Counted from the first letter of the stretch, positions 45,076-54,521 are shown. The stretch: 64,000 bases of DNA from UBA7672 sp965279205 (GCA_965279205.1 OZ257144.1:1798001-1862000); one strand, 5' to 3'. Numbers and translations are program-made. The notes: generated from the sequence alone by a model not told the origin.

Positions 45076-45861
45076 CTAGTTGGCGCTTGCGAGCGTTGCT
45101 TCGACGTGTTGCCGCACCGTTGAAGTCAGATTCAAGGATGCTTCCGCACAGGCCTCACCGATACAGATAAAGACGGGCGCCAGCGTTGACTGCAGCGCGA
45201 GTTCAGCGGCGATCTCCCCAAGGGTTGATCTCACCAGGCGTGAATTGGGGCGCGAGACATCGATAGCAGCGAGGGCGGGCGTACATGCGGGCAATCCCGA
45301 ATGGATCAGCTGCGTGGCGATCGACTCGATGTCGGCGCAACCCATGTAGAGGCAGAGGGTCGTACCGGGGTCCGCGGCCGCAGCCCACCCTTCTGCCTGA
45401 CCATCCAGTGTACGGCCGGTTGCTAGCATCACACGGCGAGCCTGGGCGCGCGTTGTCAAAGAGAAGCCAAACTCTGCCGCTGCGGCTGAAGCAGTTGTCA
45501 CGCCAGGAACCACTTCGACCCCGATCCCATGCGTGCGCAGAAAGCTACGCTCCTCGGAGACGCGTCCAAACACGGATGGATCGCCCCCTTTCAACCGCAC
45601 AACAACGGCGCCGGTTCGCGCGAACCTAAGCATCAGTCGATTGATGAAGTCCTGCGACGTCGATGGCCGGTGGCCTCGCTTGCCAACTTCGATGCAGCAA
45701 GCTTGCGCCGGAAAAAGCGCTCGTATGTCGTCACCCGTCAGGGCGTCGAAAAGGATCACGTCCGCTGCTTCGATGGCTTTCAGAGCGCGAAGCGTCAACA
45801 GGTCTGCAGAGCCCGGCCCAGCTCCTACGAGCAAAACCTTGCCAGCACGACTATGCGGCAT
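45076..45861 (-). CDS. cobA: Uroporphyrinogen-III C-methyltransferase (SUMT)
   Basis: 261 residues from ATG 45861, overlapping the end of nasA by 11 bp (an upstream in-frame start at 45876 is possible). Both SUMT signatures are present: VLLVGAGPGSADLLTLRALKAI near the start and VVRLKGGDPSVFGR near 90. It methylates uroporphyrinogen III at C2 and C7 to precorrin-2, the siroheme precursor. There is no CysG-type N-terminal oxidase/chelatase domain, so the last two siroheme steps are encoded elsewhere. Its place between nasA and the end of the operon fits supply of siroheme to NirB. Confidence 0.92.
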   Translation of the reverse strand: MPHSRAGKVLLVGAGPGSADLLTLRALKAIEAADVILFDALTGDDIRALFPAQACCIEVGKRGHRPSTSQDFINRLMLRFARTGAVVVRLKGGDPSVFGRVSEERSFLRTHGIGVEVVPGVTTASAAAAEFGFSLTTRAQARRVMLATGRTLDGQAEGWAAAADPGTTLCLYMGCADIESIATQLIHSGLPACTPALAAIDVSRPNSRLVRSTLGEIAAELALQSTLAPVFICIGEACAEASLNLTSTVRQHVEATLASAN

Positions 45862-48508
45862 CGCGCTTCTCCTCAACTTGAGCTTCCGAAATCATCATCT
45901 GAAGCGCCGGGCGACAGGAGCCGCACGTCATGCCAGCGTGCGTCAGCTCGCCGACGGCTTCGAGAGTGCGCGCGCCACCGTTGATGGCCGCCGCGATCCG
46001 GTGTGACGTGACACCGGCGCAGGCGCATACAACCGCGCTCGTATCCAGCTGTGCCGTCGGCGCTCGTCCGTGCAGCAGGAAGCGACGCGTTTCGTCGGAG
46101 ACGGTTTCTTCCAGAAAGGCAGCCGCCAGCCATTCGCGTGGAGGTAGCCGCCTGCCGACGAAGAAAACACGATCCAACCGGCCATCCAGGATCCACGCTT
46201 CGCGACGCGAGAGAGCCGCCGGATCGTCGAAGCGAAGGCATTCTCCGCTCGCGCCCTTGAGAAGAGCGCGTGCAACCTGGCCGCGTTCAGTATCGTCGCC
46301 TCGCCCCGCGAATTCGTGAAGATGCGCGCCGGCTTGAGGGATGCGCCGCCAGATCACACTCGTCCCTTTTGGAGTAGAGACAGGTGCGCGGGAGATGTAG
46401 AACCCAGCCCACGTCTCACGGTAGCCGTAGATGCGAGCGGGCGTATGCTTGAATTCTGGCTGTCCTGACACTGGATCGACTGCGCCGCTCGTTGTTGCGT
46501 TGACCCGGCCGTTTGGCGCAAAGGCATCGCTCCAGTGCATCGGCATGAAGATGGAGCCTCGGCGCTGGCGATCCGTTACGCGGGCCAACACCACCGCCTC
46601 ACCACGAGCTGTTTCGACACATGTCAGGCGACCATCAACGATGCCAGCAGGGACTGCGTCGAGCGGGTGAACATCAACATAAGGCTCTGGTATGTGCCGG
46701 GAGAGAGCTGATGCCAGACCTGTGCGCGTCATGGTATGCCACTGATCGCGAATCCGGCCGGTGTTGAGTGACAACGGGTAGCGCGGGCTTGTGGCATCCG
46801 CTGGGCCGCGGGGTTGGATAGAGATCATTCGCGCGCGACCATCCGGGGTCGGAAACTGGCCGTCAGCGAACAACCGCGCCTGGCCAGCTCGGTTGCGCAG
46901 CGGCCATTGCACGGGCTCGAACCCGTCGTACTCCGCGTCCGCGATGCCGATCAGCGAGGACAGGTCGAGCAGACGCCCTTCATTCTCATAGGCGGTGAGG
47001 CGTGCGTACTCCCGGAAAACATCGGCGGCGTTGCGCCACGAGAATGCATCAACGTGGCCCATCGCGCGGGCGACATCAGCGACAATCCGCCAGTCGGCAC
47101 GCGCCTCGCCGGGCACGGGGAAAAGCGCGCGCTGGCGGGAGATCCGACGTTCGGAGTTCGTGACTGTGCCATCCTTCTCGCCCCACGCCAGCGCGGGTAG
47201 TTTGACGTGAGCAAGAGCAGCCGTGTCTGTTTCCGCCATGCAGTCCGAGACAACGACCAGCGGGCAGAGATCCAGGGCCTCGCGCACCCGAGATGAATTG
47301 GGAAGGCTCACAACCGGATTGGTCGCCATGATCCAGACGGCTTTGACGCGGCCGTCGTGAATGGCTTCAAACATGTCGACAGCCTTGAGGCCGGGCTTGC
47401 ACGCAATTGTGGGCGAAGACCAGAAGCGCTCTACGCGGCTGCAGTTCTCTTCCGTGAATCCCATGTGCGCTGCCAGCGTTGAGGCAAGACCGCCCACCTC
47501 GCGTCCACCCATGGCGTTGGGTTGGCCCGTGATAGAGAACGGGCAGGCGCCGGGCTTTCCAATCCGCCCGGTGGCTAGATGGGCATTCAGAATGGCGAGG
47601 CCCTTCGCAACACCTTGCGCGGACTGGTTGGTGCCCATGGAAAACAGCGAGACGGTTCGCGGCGTTTCAGCGAACATCGCATAGAAGCGCTCGAGTAGAT
47701 CCTCATCCACCCCGCAATCCATCGCCACTGCGCTCGCCGATTGGTCGACTTCCGCAAGACCAGCGACAACGGTCTCAAAACCGCTGACGTGCTCCCTCAT
47801 CCAGGCTCGGTCGATCGCGCCACGCCGGATAAGATCGGCAAGCAGTCCGTTCCACAGGCGCACGTCGGATTGCGGCGCGAGCGGCAGGTGCAGATCGGCC
47901 GCATCTGCGGTTTCCGTGCGGCGCGGATCGATCACCACATGGCGCTGGCCTCGCGCGCGCGCAGCTTCCATGCGGCGGTAGAGGACAGGATGTGTCCAGG
48001 CGGCATTGTGACCGGACATGACGACAAGGTCGGCAATATCGATGTCTTCGTAGCAGCCGGGAACATAGTCGCCGCCGAAGGCCTGCGTGTGAGCTGCAAC
48101 GGCGGAGGCCATGCAAAGGCGCGAATTGGTGTCGATGTTGGCCGAACCGATGAAGCCCTTCATCAGCTTGTTGGCGGCGTAATAGTCCTCGGTCAGCAGC
48201 TGGCCGGAAACATAGAATGCCACCGAGTCCGGTCCGTGCTTCTCGATAGTGCGCCGGAAACTGCGCGCAACATGATTGATTGCGCGTTGCCAGCTCACGG
48301 TGCGGTTGCCGATCATTGGCGTCAGCAGCCGGCCCTCCAGACCGACGGTCTCGCCCAGCGCCGCACCCTTCGAACAGATGCGGCCAAGATTGGCGGGATG
48401 CTTTGCGTCGGGCCTGACTTTCAGCGATCGCTCCACCGCTGCTTCGCCGCGCAGGCCACAACCGACTCCGCAATAAGGGCAGGTTGTGCGGATGCCGGCT
48501 TCCGACAT
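45851..48508 (-). CDS. nasA: Assimilatory nitrate reductase catalytic subunit
   Basis: 885 residues. The N-terminal [4Fe-4S] motif is complete: CPYCGVGC (Cys 10, 13, 17) and GRICSKG (Cys 45). Next come the molybdopterin-binding domains of the bis-MGD family (NSRLCMASAVAAHTQAFG near 128, GTNQSAQGVAKG near 300, GEKDGTVTNSERRIS near 455) and the C-terminal dinucleotide-binding domain. The last 65 residues hold a BFD-like [2Fe-2S] motif (CACAG...MTCGSC), as in Klebsiella-type NasA that receives electrons from NasC. No nasC homologue is in the window. Its start overlaps the nirD stop by one base. It reduces nitrate to nitrite in the cytoplasm. Confidence 0.96.
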   Translation of the reverse strand: MSEAGIRTTCPYCGVGCGLRGEAAVERSLKVRPDAKHPANLGRICSKGAALGETVGLEGRLLTPMIGNRTVSWQRAINHVARSFRRTIEKHGPDSVAFYVSGQLLTEDYYAANKLMKGFIGSANIDTNSRLCMASAVAAHTQAFGGDYVPGCYEDIDIADLVVMSGHNAAWTHPVLYRRMEAARARGQRHVVIDPRRTETADAADLHLPLAPQSDVRLWNGLLADLIRRGAIDRAWMREHVSGFETVVAGLAEVDQSASAVAMDCGVDEDLLERFYAMFAETPRTVSLFSMGTNQSAQGVAKGLAILNAHLATGRIGKPGACPFSITGQPNAMGGREVGGLASTLAAHMGFTEENCSRVERFWSSPTIACKPGLKAVDMFEAIHDGRVKAVWIMATNPVVSLPNSSRVREALDLCPLVVVSDCMAETDTAALAHVKLPALAWGEKDGTVTNSERRISRQRALFPVPGEARADWRIVADVARAMGHVDAFSWRNAADVFREYARLTAYENEGRLLDLSSLIGIADAEYDGFEPVQWPLRNRAGQARLFADGQFPTPDGRARMISIQPRGPADATSPRYPLSLNTGRIRDQWHTMTRTGLASALSRHIPEPYVDVHPLDAVPAGIVDGRLTCVETARGEAVVLARVTDRQRRGSIFMPMHWSDAFAPNGRVNATTSGAVDPVSGQPEFKHTPARIYGYRETWAGFYISRAPVSTPKGTSVIWRRIPQAGAHLHEFAGRGDDTERGQVARALLKGASGECLRFDDPAALSRREAWILDGRLDRVFFVGRRLPPREWLAAAFLEETVSDETRRFLLHGRAPTAQLDTSAVVCACAGVTSHRIAAAINGGARTLEAVGELTHAGMTCGSCRPALQMMISEAQVEEKRDAA

Positions 48509-48849
48509 CAGCGCAGCGCCTCCGCGATGATTTCGACACGACCGTCGATCACGCGGACGTCTATGCGTGGCGCGCAGCCCTGGCTGGCGTCGGCGCCGGT
48601 CAGCTGGCCCGTGGCGAGATCAACGTTGCGGCCATGCAGCGGGCAGGTGACACTCGCACCGTGAACGATGCCCATGCTGAGCGGACCCTGTTTATGCGGG
48701 CAGCGATCGATGAGGGCGAAGATCTGATCGTCGCCCGTACGAAAAATTGCGATCGGCCCATTGGCGCCCGCCATTCTCCGCGCGCCGCGTTGTGGAATGT
48801 CGGCCATGGCGCAGACGTCTACCCAGGGGCGATCCATGACGACGCTCAT
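48508..48849 (-). CDS. nirD: Nitrite reductase [NAD(P)H] small subunit
   Basis: 113 residues from ATG 48849, which overlaps the nirB stop by four bases (ATGA). A Rieske-type fold with both ligand pairs intact: CPHKQGPLS and CPLHGRN, so it can hold a [2Fe-2S] cluster, unlike the enteric NirD proteins that have lost the ligands. It partners NirB in electron transfer from NAD(P)H to siroheme. Confidence 0.93.
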   Translation of the reverse strand: MSVVMDRPWVDVCAMADIPQRGARRMAGANGPIAIFRTGDDQIFALIDRCPHKQGPLSMGIVHGASVTCPLHGRNVDLATGQLTGADASQGCAPRIDVRVIDGRVEIIAEALR

Positions 48850-51323
48850 TCTGCGGCCACTCGCATGGGTGCACGGAGGTCGTAGAACTCCGCCGCGTCG
48901 TGGCCTGCAGCACGTTCGGCCCAGGGGTCGTCCTGGCTGAAGCGCTGGGCTTCCATGAACCGCTCGAGCAGAGCAACGCGGCCAGTAGCGTCGTCCACAA
49001 CACGAGCGGCAATGCTCGCGAGGCCGACGCGGTCCATCCATTTGTAGACGCGCTCGAGGTAGAAGCCTTCCTCGCGATAGAGCTGCAGGATGGCTGCGAT
49101 CATCTCGATGGCTTCGAGTTCGCTACGAACCTTGGTCAGTACCTCTGTTCCCTTGATGTGCAAGCCAGCCGCGCCGCCCACATGGATCTCGTAGCCGCTG
49201 TCAACACAGACGACTCCGATATCCTTGCAGGTGGCCTCGGCGCAGTTGCGGGGGCAGCCGGAGACAGCGAGCTTGACCTTGGCGGGCGTCCACGAGCCCC
49301 AGAGCAGTTTTTCGAGTCGGACGCCGAGACCGGTTGAGTCCTGCGTGCCAAACCTGCACCATTCGGAGCCAACGCATGTCTTCACCGTGCGCAGCGCCTT
49401 GCCGTAGGCGTGGCCTGAGACCATGCCCGCTGCATTGAGTTCCGCCCAGACGGCGGGAAGCTGCTCCTTGTGCACCCCGAGAAGATCGATGCGCTGACCA
49501 CCTGTGACTTTCACCGCGGGGATATTGAAACGGTCGACCACATCGGCAATGGCGCGAAGCTCCTTCGACGAGGTCATGCCGCCCCACATGCGAGGGACGA
49601 CAGAGTACGTGCCATCCTTCTGTATGTTGGCGTGCACGCGCTCGTTGACGAAGCGGGATTGGGCATCGTCGCGATAGAGGCCAGGCCAGGCGCAGAGCAG
49701 GTAGTAGTTGAGCGCTGGGCGGCACGAAGCGCATCCGTCAGGTGTGGTCCATTCAAAAGCCTGCATGACGGCCGGGATCGACTGAAGGCGTTCTGCGAGA
49801 ATGCGCTTGCGAACGCTTTCGTGGCCATTATGTGTGCAGGGACAGAGGGGCTTCGGACCTTTTTGCGCGACAAACGCGTCACCCAGAGTCAGCTTCAGCA
49901 GCTTTTCCACGACTGGCGTGCATGTGCCGCAGGAGGCTGAAGCCTTGGTAACGGCGCGCACGTTGTCCATTGTCGAGAGATTTTGCGCGACAATCGCACC
50001 GGTGATCGCGCCCTTACAGATGCCGTTGCAACCGCAGACTTCAACGTCGTCCGCCATGGCCACAACGGCTGCGCTAGGGTCCAGACCTCGAAGGCCCTCC
50101 GTCGCAGCTTGCCCGAAAACGAGTGTCTCCCGGAAATCAGAGACGTCAGCGCCGTCGCGCATCAGATCGAAATACCACCCGCCGTCAGCTGCATCACCGA
50201 ACAGGACGGCGCCGGCGATTTTGCCGTTTTCGAGCACGATGCGCTTGTAGACGCCGCGACCCGCGTCACGGAACACGATGTCCTCGCATCCGTCTCCGCC
50301 GGCGAAGCGGCCAGCCGAAAACACGTCGACGCCCGAAACCTTGAGCCGTGTCGACAGCATTGATCCTTCATAGGCGCCATCTGCACCAGTTAGCGTCTCG
50401 GCAAGTGCGCGGCACATCTCCCAGATTGGCGCCACGAGCCCGTAGCACTGGTCGCGATGCTCCGCGCATTCGCCTAAGGCGAACACGTTCGGGTCGGAGG
50501 TCTGCATCGCATCGGTGACGACTATTCCCCGGTTGACGGCGAGGTCCATCTCGCGACCCAGCATCGCGTTGGGCCGAATTCCGACCGCCATGACCAGCAG
50601 GTCGCAAGAGAGAATGCGGCCATCCTTCAGACGAAGTCCGGTGACCCTGCCGTTTGCTCCCAGGATTTCTTCCGACTGCGCCCCAAGGATCGTGGTTACG
50701 CCACGGGACTTCAGAGCTTCGGCGAGGAGATGGCCGGCTGAGGGATCGAGCTGGCGCTCCATCAGCACGTCCATGAGATGCACGACGGTTGCGTTCATAC
50801 CGCGGCGAGTGAGGCCGTAGGCCGCCTCAAGGCCGAGCAGCCCGCCTCCGATCACGACCGCATTGCCGCCACGACCGGAGATCGCCACCATCCGGTCCAC
50901 GTCATCGATGTCGCGGAAGGCGACCACACCTTGAAGGGTATTACCGGGGAGTGGCAGTACGACCGGATCCGAGCCGGTGGCCAGGATCAGCTTGTCATAG
51001 GTCTCGGTCGTGCCGCCTTCCGCAAAGACGGTTCGCCTCGTCGTGTCAACGCTGGTGACCTTGCACCCGGAATGCAGCTTGATGCCGTTGTCACGGTACC
51101 ATTCTTCGCCATTTATGATGATGTCATCGAACGTTTTTTCTCCGGCGAGGACCGGGGAGAGCATGATGCGGTTATAGTTCACTCGCGGCTCGGCGCCGAA
51201 CATGGCGATGTCGTAGCGTCCCGGGTCTCGCTTGAGAATTTCCTCAACCGCCCGACAGCCGGCCATGCCATTGCCGATGACGACCAGTCTTTCCCGGGGC
51301 TTGGTTTTTCCAACGATTGTCAT
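48846..51323 (-). CDS. nirB: Nitrite reductase [NAD(P)H] large subunit
   Basis: 825 residues, normal for the family. An N-terminal FAD/NAD(P) domain (VVIGNGMAGCRAVEEIL) is followed by a BFD-like [2Fe-2S] region (CGCNGICKGAI...CGTCTPVV) and a second, similar Cys-rich segment (CPCTHNG...CASCRPALNYYL). The siroheme/[4Fe-4S] ligands are CVGSEWC and SGCPRNCAEATCKD near 625-675. It carries out the six-electron reduction of nitrite to ammonium. The gene starts directly at the narK stop without a gap, and ends overlapping nirD, so narK-nirB-nirD-nasA are one transcript. Confidence 0.96.
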   Translation of the reverse strand: MTIVGKTKPRERLVVIGNGMAGCRAVEEILKRDPGRYDIAMFGAEPRVNYNRIMLSPVLAGEKTFDDIIINGEEWYRDNGIKLHSGCKVTSVDTTRRTVFAEGGTTETYDKLILATGSDPVVLPLPGNTLQGVVAFRDIDDVDRMVAISGRGGNAVVIGGGLLGLEAAYGLTRRGMNATVVHLMDVLMERQLDPSAGHLLAEALKSRGVTTILGAQSEEILGANGRVTGLRLKDGRILSCDLLVMAVGIRPNAMLGREMDLAVNRGIVVTDAMQTSDPNVFALGECAEHRDQCYGLVAPIWEMCRALAETLTGADGAYEGSMLSTRLKVSGVDVFSAGRFAGGDGCEDIVFRDAGRGVYKRIVLENGKIAGAVLFGDAADGGWYFDLMRDGADVSDFRETLVFGQAATEGLRGLDPSAAVVAMADDVEVCGCNGICKGAITGAIVAQNLSTMDNVRAVTKASASCGTCTPVVEKLLKLTLGDAFVAQKGPKPLCPCTHNGHESVRKRILAERLQSIPAVMQAFEWTTPDGCASCRPALNYYLLCAWPGLYRDDAQSRFVNERVHANIQKDGTYSVVPRMWGGMTSSKELRAIADVVDRFNIPAVKVTGGQRIDLLGVHKEQLPAVWAELNAAGMVSGHAYGKALRTVKTCVGSEWCRFGTQDSTGLGVRLEKLLWGSWTPAKVKLAVSGCPRNCAEATCKDIGVVCVDSGYEIHVGGAAGLHIKGTEVLTKVRSELEAIEMIAAILQLYREEGFYLERVYKWMDRVGLASIAARVVDDATGRVALLERFMEAQRFSQDDPWAERAAGHDAAEFYDLRAPMRVAAE

Positions 51324-52538
51324 CTAGGCTTGCACCGGCGAGGTTTGACGCGCGAGCCAAGTCGCACGCCACTTGGCGCTGACAGCCGCCAGCGTCACGA
51401 GCGCGACGAGTGCAAGACACGCGAAGCCAAGGAAGCCCAGCTGGAATGTGCCGGTCGCCTGCTTCGACAGGCCAAGCGTCGAGGCGAGATAGAATCCGCC
51501 GATCCCACCTGTCATGCCGACAAGGCCTGTTACGACGCCGATCTCGTCGCGAAAGCGCTGCGGTGCGATCTGGAAGATGGCGCCATTCCCGGCGCCGAGT
51601 GCGACCATGCTGGCCAGGATGATGGTAAGCGCCATCCATGCTGAAGGCCAGGTGAAGCTGGCGAGCACCAGTCCTGCGATGGCGAACAGGTAGACGGTGG
51701 ACAAAGTGCGGACGCCACCAAACCTGTCAGCGAACCATCCGCCCACAGGCCGCGAGAACGAGCCAGCAAAGACGCAGGCCGCTGTGAAGAATCCGGCAAT
51801 GACAGGTGTCAGCCCATACTCGGCGTTGAAATAGATGGTCAGCGACGAGGACAGTCCCACGAAGCCGCCAAACGTGACGCTGTAGAGCAGCATCAGCATC
51901 CATGCGTCGCGCGTCTTCAGGACGCTGAAATAGCCGCTGAGCGGTTTCGGCGCCGGGCGATTGGGCGGATCTTTCGCAAACACGAGGAAGATCACGAACG
52001 CGGCGGCCAGCGGGATCGCGGCCATGCCGATCACATTGTTCCAGCCGAACATTTCGGCGAGGCTCGGTGCGAACAGGGCGGCGAGAGCGGTGCCGGAATT
52101 TCCGGCGCCCGCGATGCCTAGCGCCAGTCCCTGATGCTCCGGTGGATACCAGCGAGACGCCATCGGCAGCGCTACCGCAAAGGACGCGCCCGCAACACCC
52201 AGCAGCACGCCAAGCACCAGAGTGCTCTGGTAATTATGCACGCCGATTGCCCAGGTGAACACCAATCCAGCGAGCACGATTATCTGAAAGATGAGGCCAG
52301 TGAGCTTTGGTCCAAACCTGTCGACGGCGAGCCCAGCCAGAACGCGCAGGAAAGCGCCCGACAACACGGGAATGGCGACCATCAGACCCTTCTGCGCGGC
52401 GTCGAGATGAAGATCGCTCGCAATGGCGACACCAAGTGGTCCGAGCAGAACCCAGACCATGAAGCTGAGATCAAAATAGAGGAAGGATGAGAAAAGCGTG
52501 GGCGTATGGCCCGCTTTCATGAATTTGCCGAACGACAT
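51324..52538 (-). CDS. narK: Nitrate/nitrite MFS transporter (NarK/NasA type)
   Basis: 404 residues from ATG 52538 (other in-frame starts extend to 52601). It begins MSFGKFMKAGHTPTLFSSFLYFDLSFMVWVLLGPLG, the usual start of NarK-family carriers, and has 12 transmembrane helices. Both nitrate-signature regions are present: GLALGIAGAGNSGTA in helix 5 and GAGNGAIFQIAP...VTGLVGMTGGIGGF around helix 11. It imports nitrate for assimilation. It is the first structural gene after the candidate antitermination leader. Confidence 0.92.
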   Translation of the reverse strand: MSFGKFMKAGHTPTLFSSFLYFDLSFMVWVLLGPLGVAIASDLHLDAAQKGLMVAIPVLSGAFLRVLAGLAVDRFGPKLTGLIFQIIVLAGLVFTWAIGVHNYQSTLVLGVLLGVAGASFAVALPMASRWYPPEHQGLALGIAGAGNSGTALAALFAPSLAEMFGWNNVIGMAAIPLAAAFVIFLVFAKDPPNRPAPKPLSGYFSVLKTRDAWMLMLLYSVTFGGFVGLSSSLTIYFNAEYGLTPVIAGFFTAACVFAGSFSRPVGGWFADRFGGVRTLSTVYLFAIAGLVLASFTWPSAWMALTIILASMVALGAGNGAIFQIAPQRFRDEIGVVTGLVGMTGGIGGFYLASTLGLSKQATGTFQLGFLGFACLALVALVTLAAVSAKWRATWLARQTSPVQA

Positions 52539-52553
52539 GGCGGATGTGACCCT

Positions 52554-52627
52554 GGACAAAACGGCGGCGTCGCCGGGGAGGGACCGCATCCGGGCGGTCA
52601 ACCAGTTAGCCGCGAACGCCGTTGTCC
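52554..52627 (-). promoter_or_regulatory. Candidate ANTAR (NasT) antitermination leader
   Basis: The 220-nt gap between nasS and narK, read on the minus strand, holds three successive hairpins. First, GGAC-AACGGC-GTTC (52627-52614), a hexaloop with A at position 1 and G at position 4, as in ANTAR target RNAs. Second, GACCGC-CCGGAT-GCGGTC (52599-52582), a hexaloop with G4 but C instead of A1. Third, CGGC-GACGCC-GCCG (52575-52562) followed directly by TTTT, terminator-like. Two hexaloop hairpins ahead of a terminator is the layout ANTAR proteins such as NasT act on. The first stem is short and the third weak, so this is an inference. Confidence 0.42.
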
Positions 52628-52758
52628 TTGGGCCGAGAAGCAGTCATCCACGCGATGGCTTTACTGTCACGCGATCCATGCTGGTCAAACGTGCACACAT
52701 GATGATCGCCTTACCTTGGGGCGCCTGCGCGTACATCCTGATGGTGTTTTGGGCGCCG

Positions 52759-53946
52759 TCAGCGCGGCGCGCGCGTGATGCCGAATGCGGACGCATACTC
52801 CGGCACGCACTCTGGCACGAATTCGGCGCCGTCGAGCAACCTGTCGGGCGTCATCTCGATGGATCCCGTCCGACCGGGAACGGACCAAACCGTATCATGC
52901 GCGCCCTCGAGCTTGCCGTCGCCGGTCGGCGCATTCACGCCAACTTCTGCAGCGGCTTCGCGAAACAGGTCCGGCCGATAGCAGGCCAGAGCGGCGTCCA
53001 GATCAATATTCGCTGGAACCTGACCCCACCGGATCATCTGGCTTACAATCCATGCCGCATGACTGCGCCATGGGAAAAGCACACCGTGCCGCGCAAATCG
53101 CAACGACTGCGGAACGTTCGGCGTCAAACGCTGTGCGATCAGGTCTTTCGGTGCGTTCAACCATTCCGGCCCGGCAAGCAGAGCCGCCAGATCCTCAGCA
53201 TTTGCTGAATCGTCTGCCCACTGCGCCGCGCGCATCAGCGAGCGCATCAATGCAAGCGTCTGAGCCGGTTCGCGAGTCGCCCAAAGGCTTGAAACGCCCA
53301 GGACTTTGTCTGGCCCACCGGGCCAGAAGTCACCGGCATGCAGCGCGATCCTCGCGCCGCTCTCGGCTTCGCACAGGGCGCCCCAAGGCGCGCCAACACA
53401 GAACCCGTCGATCTCGCCAGACTTCAGGCGCGCCGCGATGGCTGTCGGCGGCGCAACGACGATGCGGACGTCGTCATCTGGATCAATTCCCGCTGCGGCG
53501 ACCCAGAACCGGAGCATGTAGTTGTGCATCGAGTATGGAAACACCACCGCAAAGCTAATCGCGGGTTTCCCCTGTTTGCGTCGGATCGCAACAGCGCCGG
53601 CGAGCGCGTTGGCGGTTAGCGGTGCGGCCGGATCTGCCTCCGCCATTTCCAACGCAAGTGTCGCTGACACCCCGATAGCGGCGCCATGTGCGTTAAGCGA
53701 CATCGGAACGGAAAGCGGAGCCGGTTCAGATCCCACTCCCAGGTTGGCGGCAATCGCCATGGGCGCGAGCATGTGCGCGCCCTGGAAAACGCCCGCGGCA
53801 ACCTTGTCGCGTATTGTGGCCCACGAAACTTCGCGATGCAGGCTGACATCCAGGCCTTCGTCCGCGAAAAGGCCATGCGTCTTTGCCACAATAAGCGGCG
53901 TCGCGTCGGTCAGGGCAACGAAGCCGAGGTCGAGCGCTACCTTCAA
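52759..53946 (-). CDS. nasS: Nitrate sensor NasS (NrtA-like, cytoplasmic)
   Basis: 395 residues, TTG start overlapping the nasT stop (TTGA). It resembles the NrtA/CmpA periplasmic nitrate-binding fold (LGFVALTDATPLIVAKTHGLFADEGLDVSL, FPYSMHNYMLRFWVAAAGIDPD, GEIDGFCVGAPWG) but has neither signal peptide nor lipobox, so it stays in the cytoplasm. In NasS/NasT systems NasS binds and silences NasT without nitrate or nitrite and releases it when they are present. Gene coupling to nasT supports this over a transport role; no nrtB or nrtC permease genes are present. Confidence 0.92.
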   Translation of the reverse strand: MKVALDLGFVALTDATPLIVAKTHGLFADEGLDVSLHREVSWATIRDKVAAGVFQGAHMLAPMAIAANLGVGSEPAPLSVPMSLNAHGAAIGVSATLALEMAEADPAAPLTANALAGAVAIRRKQGKPAISFAVVFPYSMHNYMLRFWVAAAGIDPDDDVRIVVAPPTAIAARLKSGEIDGFCVGAPWGALCEAESGARIALHAGDFWPGGPDKVLGVSSLWATREPAQTLALMRSLMRAAQWADDSANAEDLAALLAGPEWLNAPKDLIAQRLTPNVPQSLRFARHGVLFPWRSHAAWIVSQMIRWGQVPANIDLDAALACYRPDLFREAAAEVGVNAPTGDGKLEGAHDTVWSVPGRTGSIEMTPDRLLDGAEFVPECVPEYASAFGITRAPR

Positions 53947-54521
53947 GACTTGTCTCCTTTCAGCACGCCCGAAAACGCCAGCAGATCAGCTGCAACAGCT
54001 GCAACCGGACGGCCCGAATTCATCGCCAGCCGCCGCAACATCGCGTAGGCCTCCTCTTCGCCAACCTGCCGCTCTTTCATCAGCAACCCTTTGGCCCGTT
54101 CGATCGTCTTGCGCGAGGCGAGATCCGACTGGGCCTTGGCAAGGTCAGCACGAAGCTGCTGCATCAACTGGAACCGGCTCATCGCGACTTCGAGGATCGA
54201 CCGGACGCGCCCGGGCTGCAGACCGTCGACGATGTAGGCCGCAACGCCTGCTCGAATCGCCTCGTCGCCGAACCCCGGTTCCGATCGGTCGACAAACATC
54301 ACCACCGGACGGGGATTCGCCTGTGTGCTTTCGCGCAGACTTTCCAGCGTGTCGCGGTCCGGGCTGTCGCTCGCAACAACAATCACATCCGGCCGGAACT
54401 GCGTCAGCTCGGCCTGGTTAAGGCTGCCCGCGCGCCGCAGCTCAAGCGGCGAAATATCCGCAAGGCCCTCGGCAACGAGGGCCGCACGGGCGGGATCCGG
54501 ATCTACCAATAGAAGCCTCAT
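53943..54521 (-). CDS. nasT: ANTAR-type antitermination regulator NasT
   Basis: 192 residues from ATG 54521. A receiver-like domain (MRLLLVDPDPARAALVAEGL...) is joined to an ANTAR RNA-binding domain (about 125-185: LASRKTIERAKGLLMKERQVGEEEAYAMLRRLAM). At the expected phosphoacceptor position in PDVIVVASDSPDRDTL the residue appears to be Ala 50, not Asp, which fits control by NasS binding rather than phosphorylation. It should bind the leader RNA between nasS and narK and permit read-through when nitrate is available. Confidence 0.92.
   Translation of the reverse strand: MRLLLVDPDPARAALVAEGLADISPLELRRAGSLNQAELTQFRPDVIVVASDSPDRDTLESLRESTQANPRPVVMFVDRSEPGFGDEAIRAGVAAYIVDGLQPGRVRSILEVAMSRFQLMQQLRADLAKAQSDLASRKTIERAKGLLMKERQVGEEEAYAMLRRLAMNSGRPVAAVAADLLAFSGVLKGDKS

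Noticed and set aside
52759..53946. Periplasmic nitrate-binding protein of an ABC importer
   Set aside because: No signal peptide or lipobox, no permease or ATPase genes, and its gene is coupled to nasT, so NasS is the better call.
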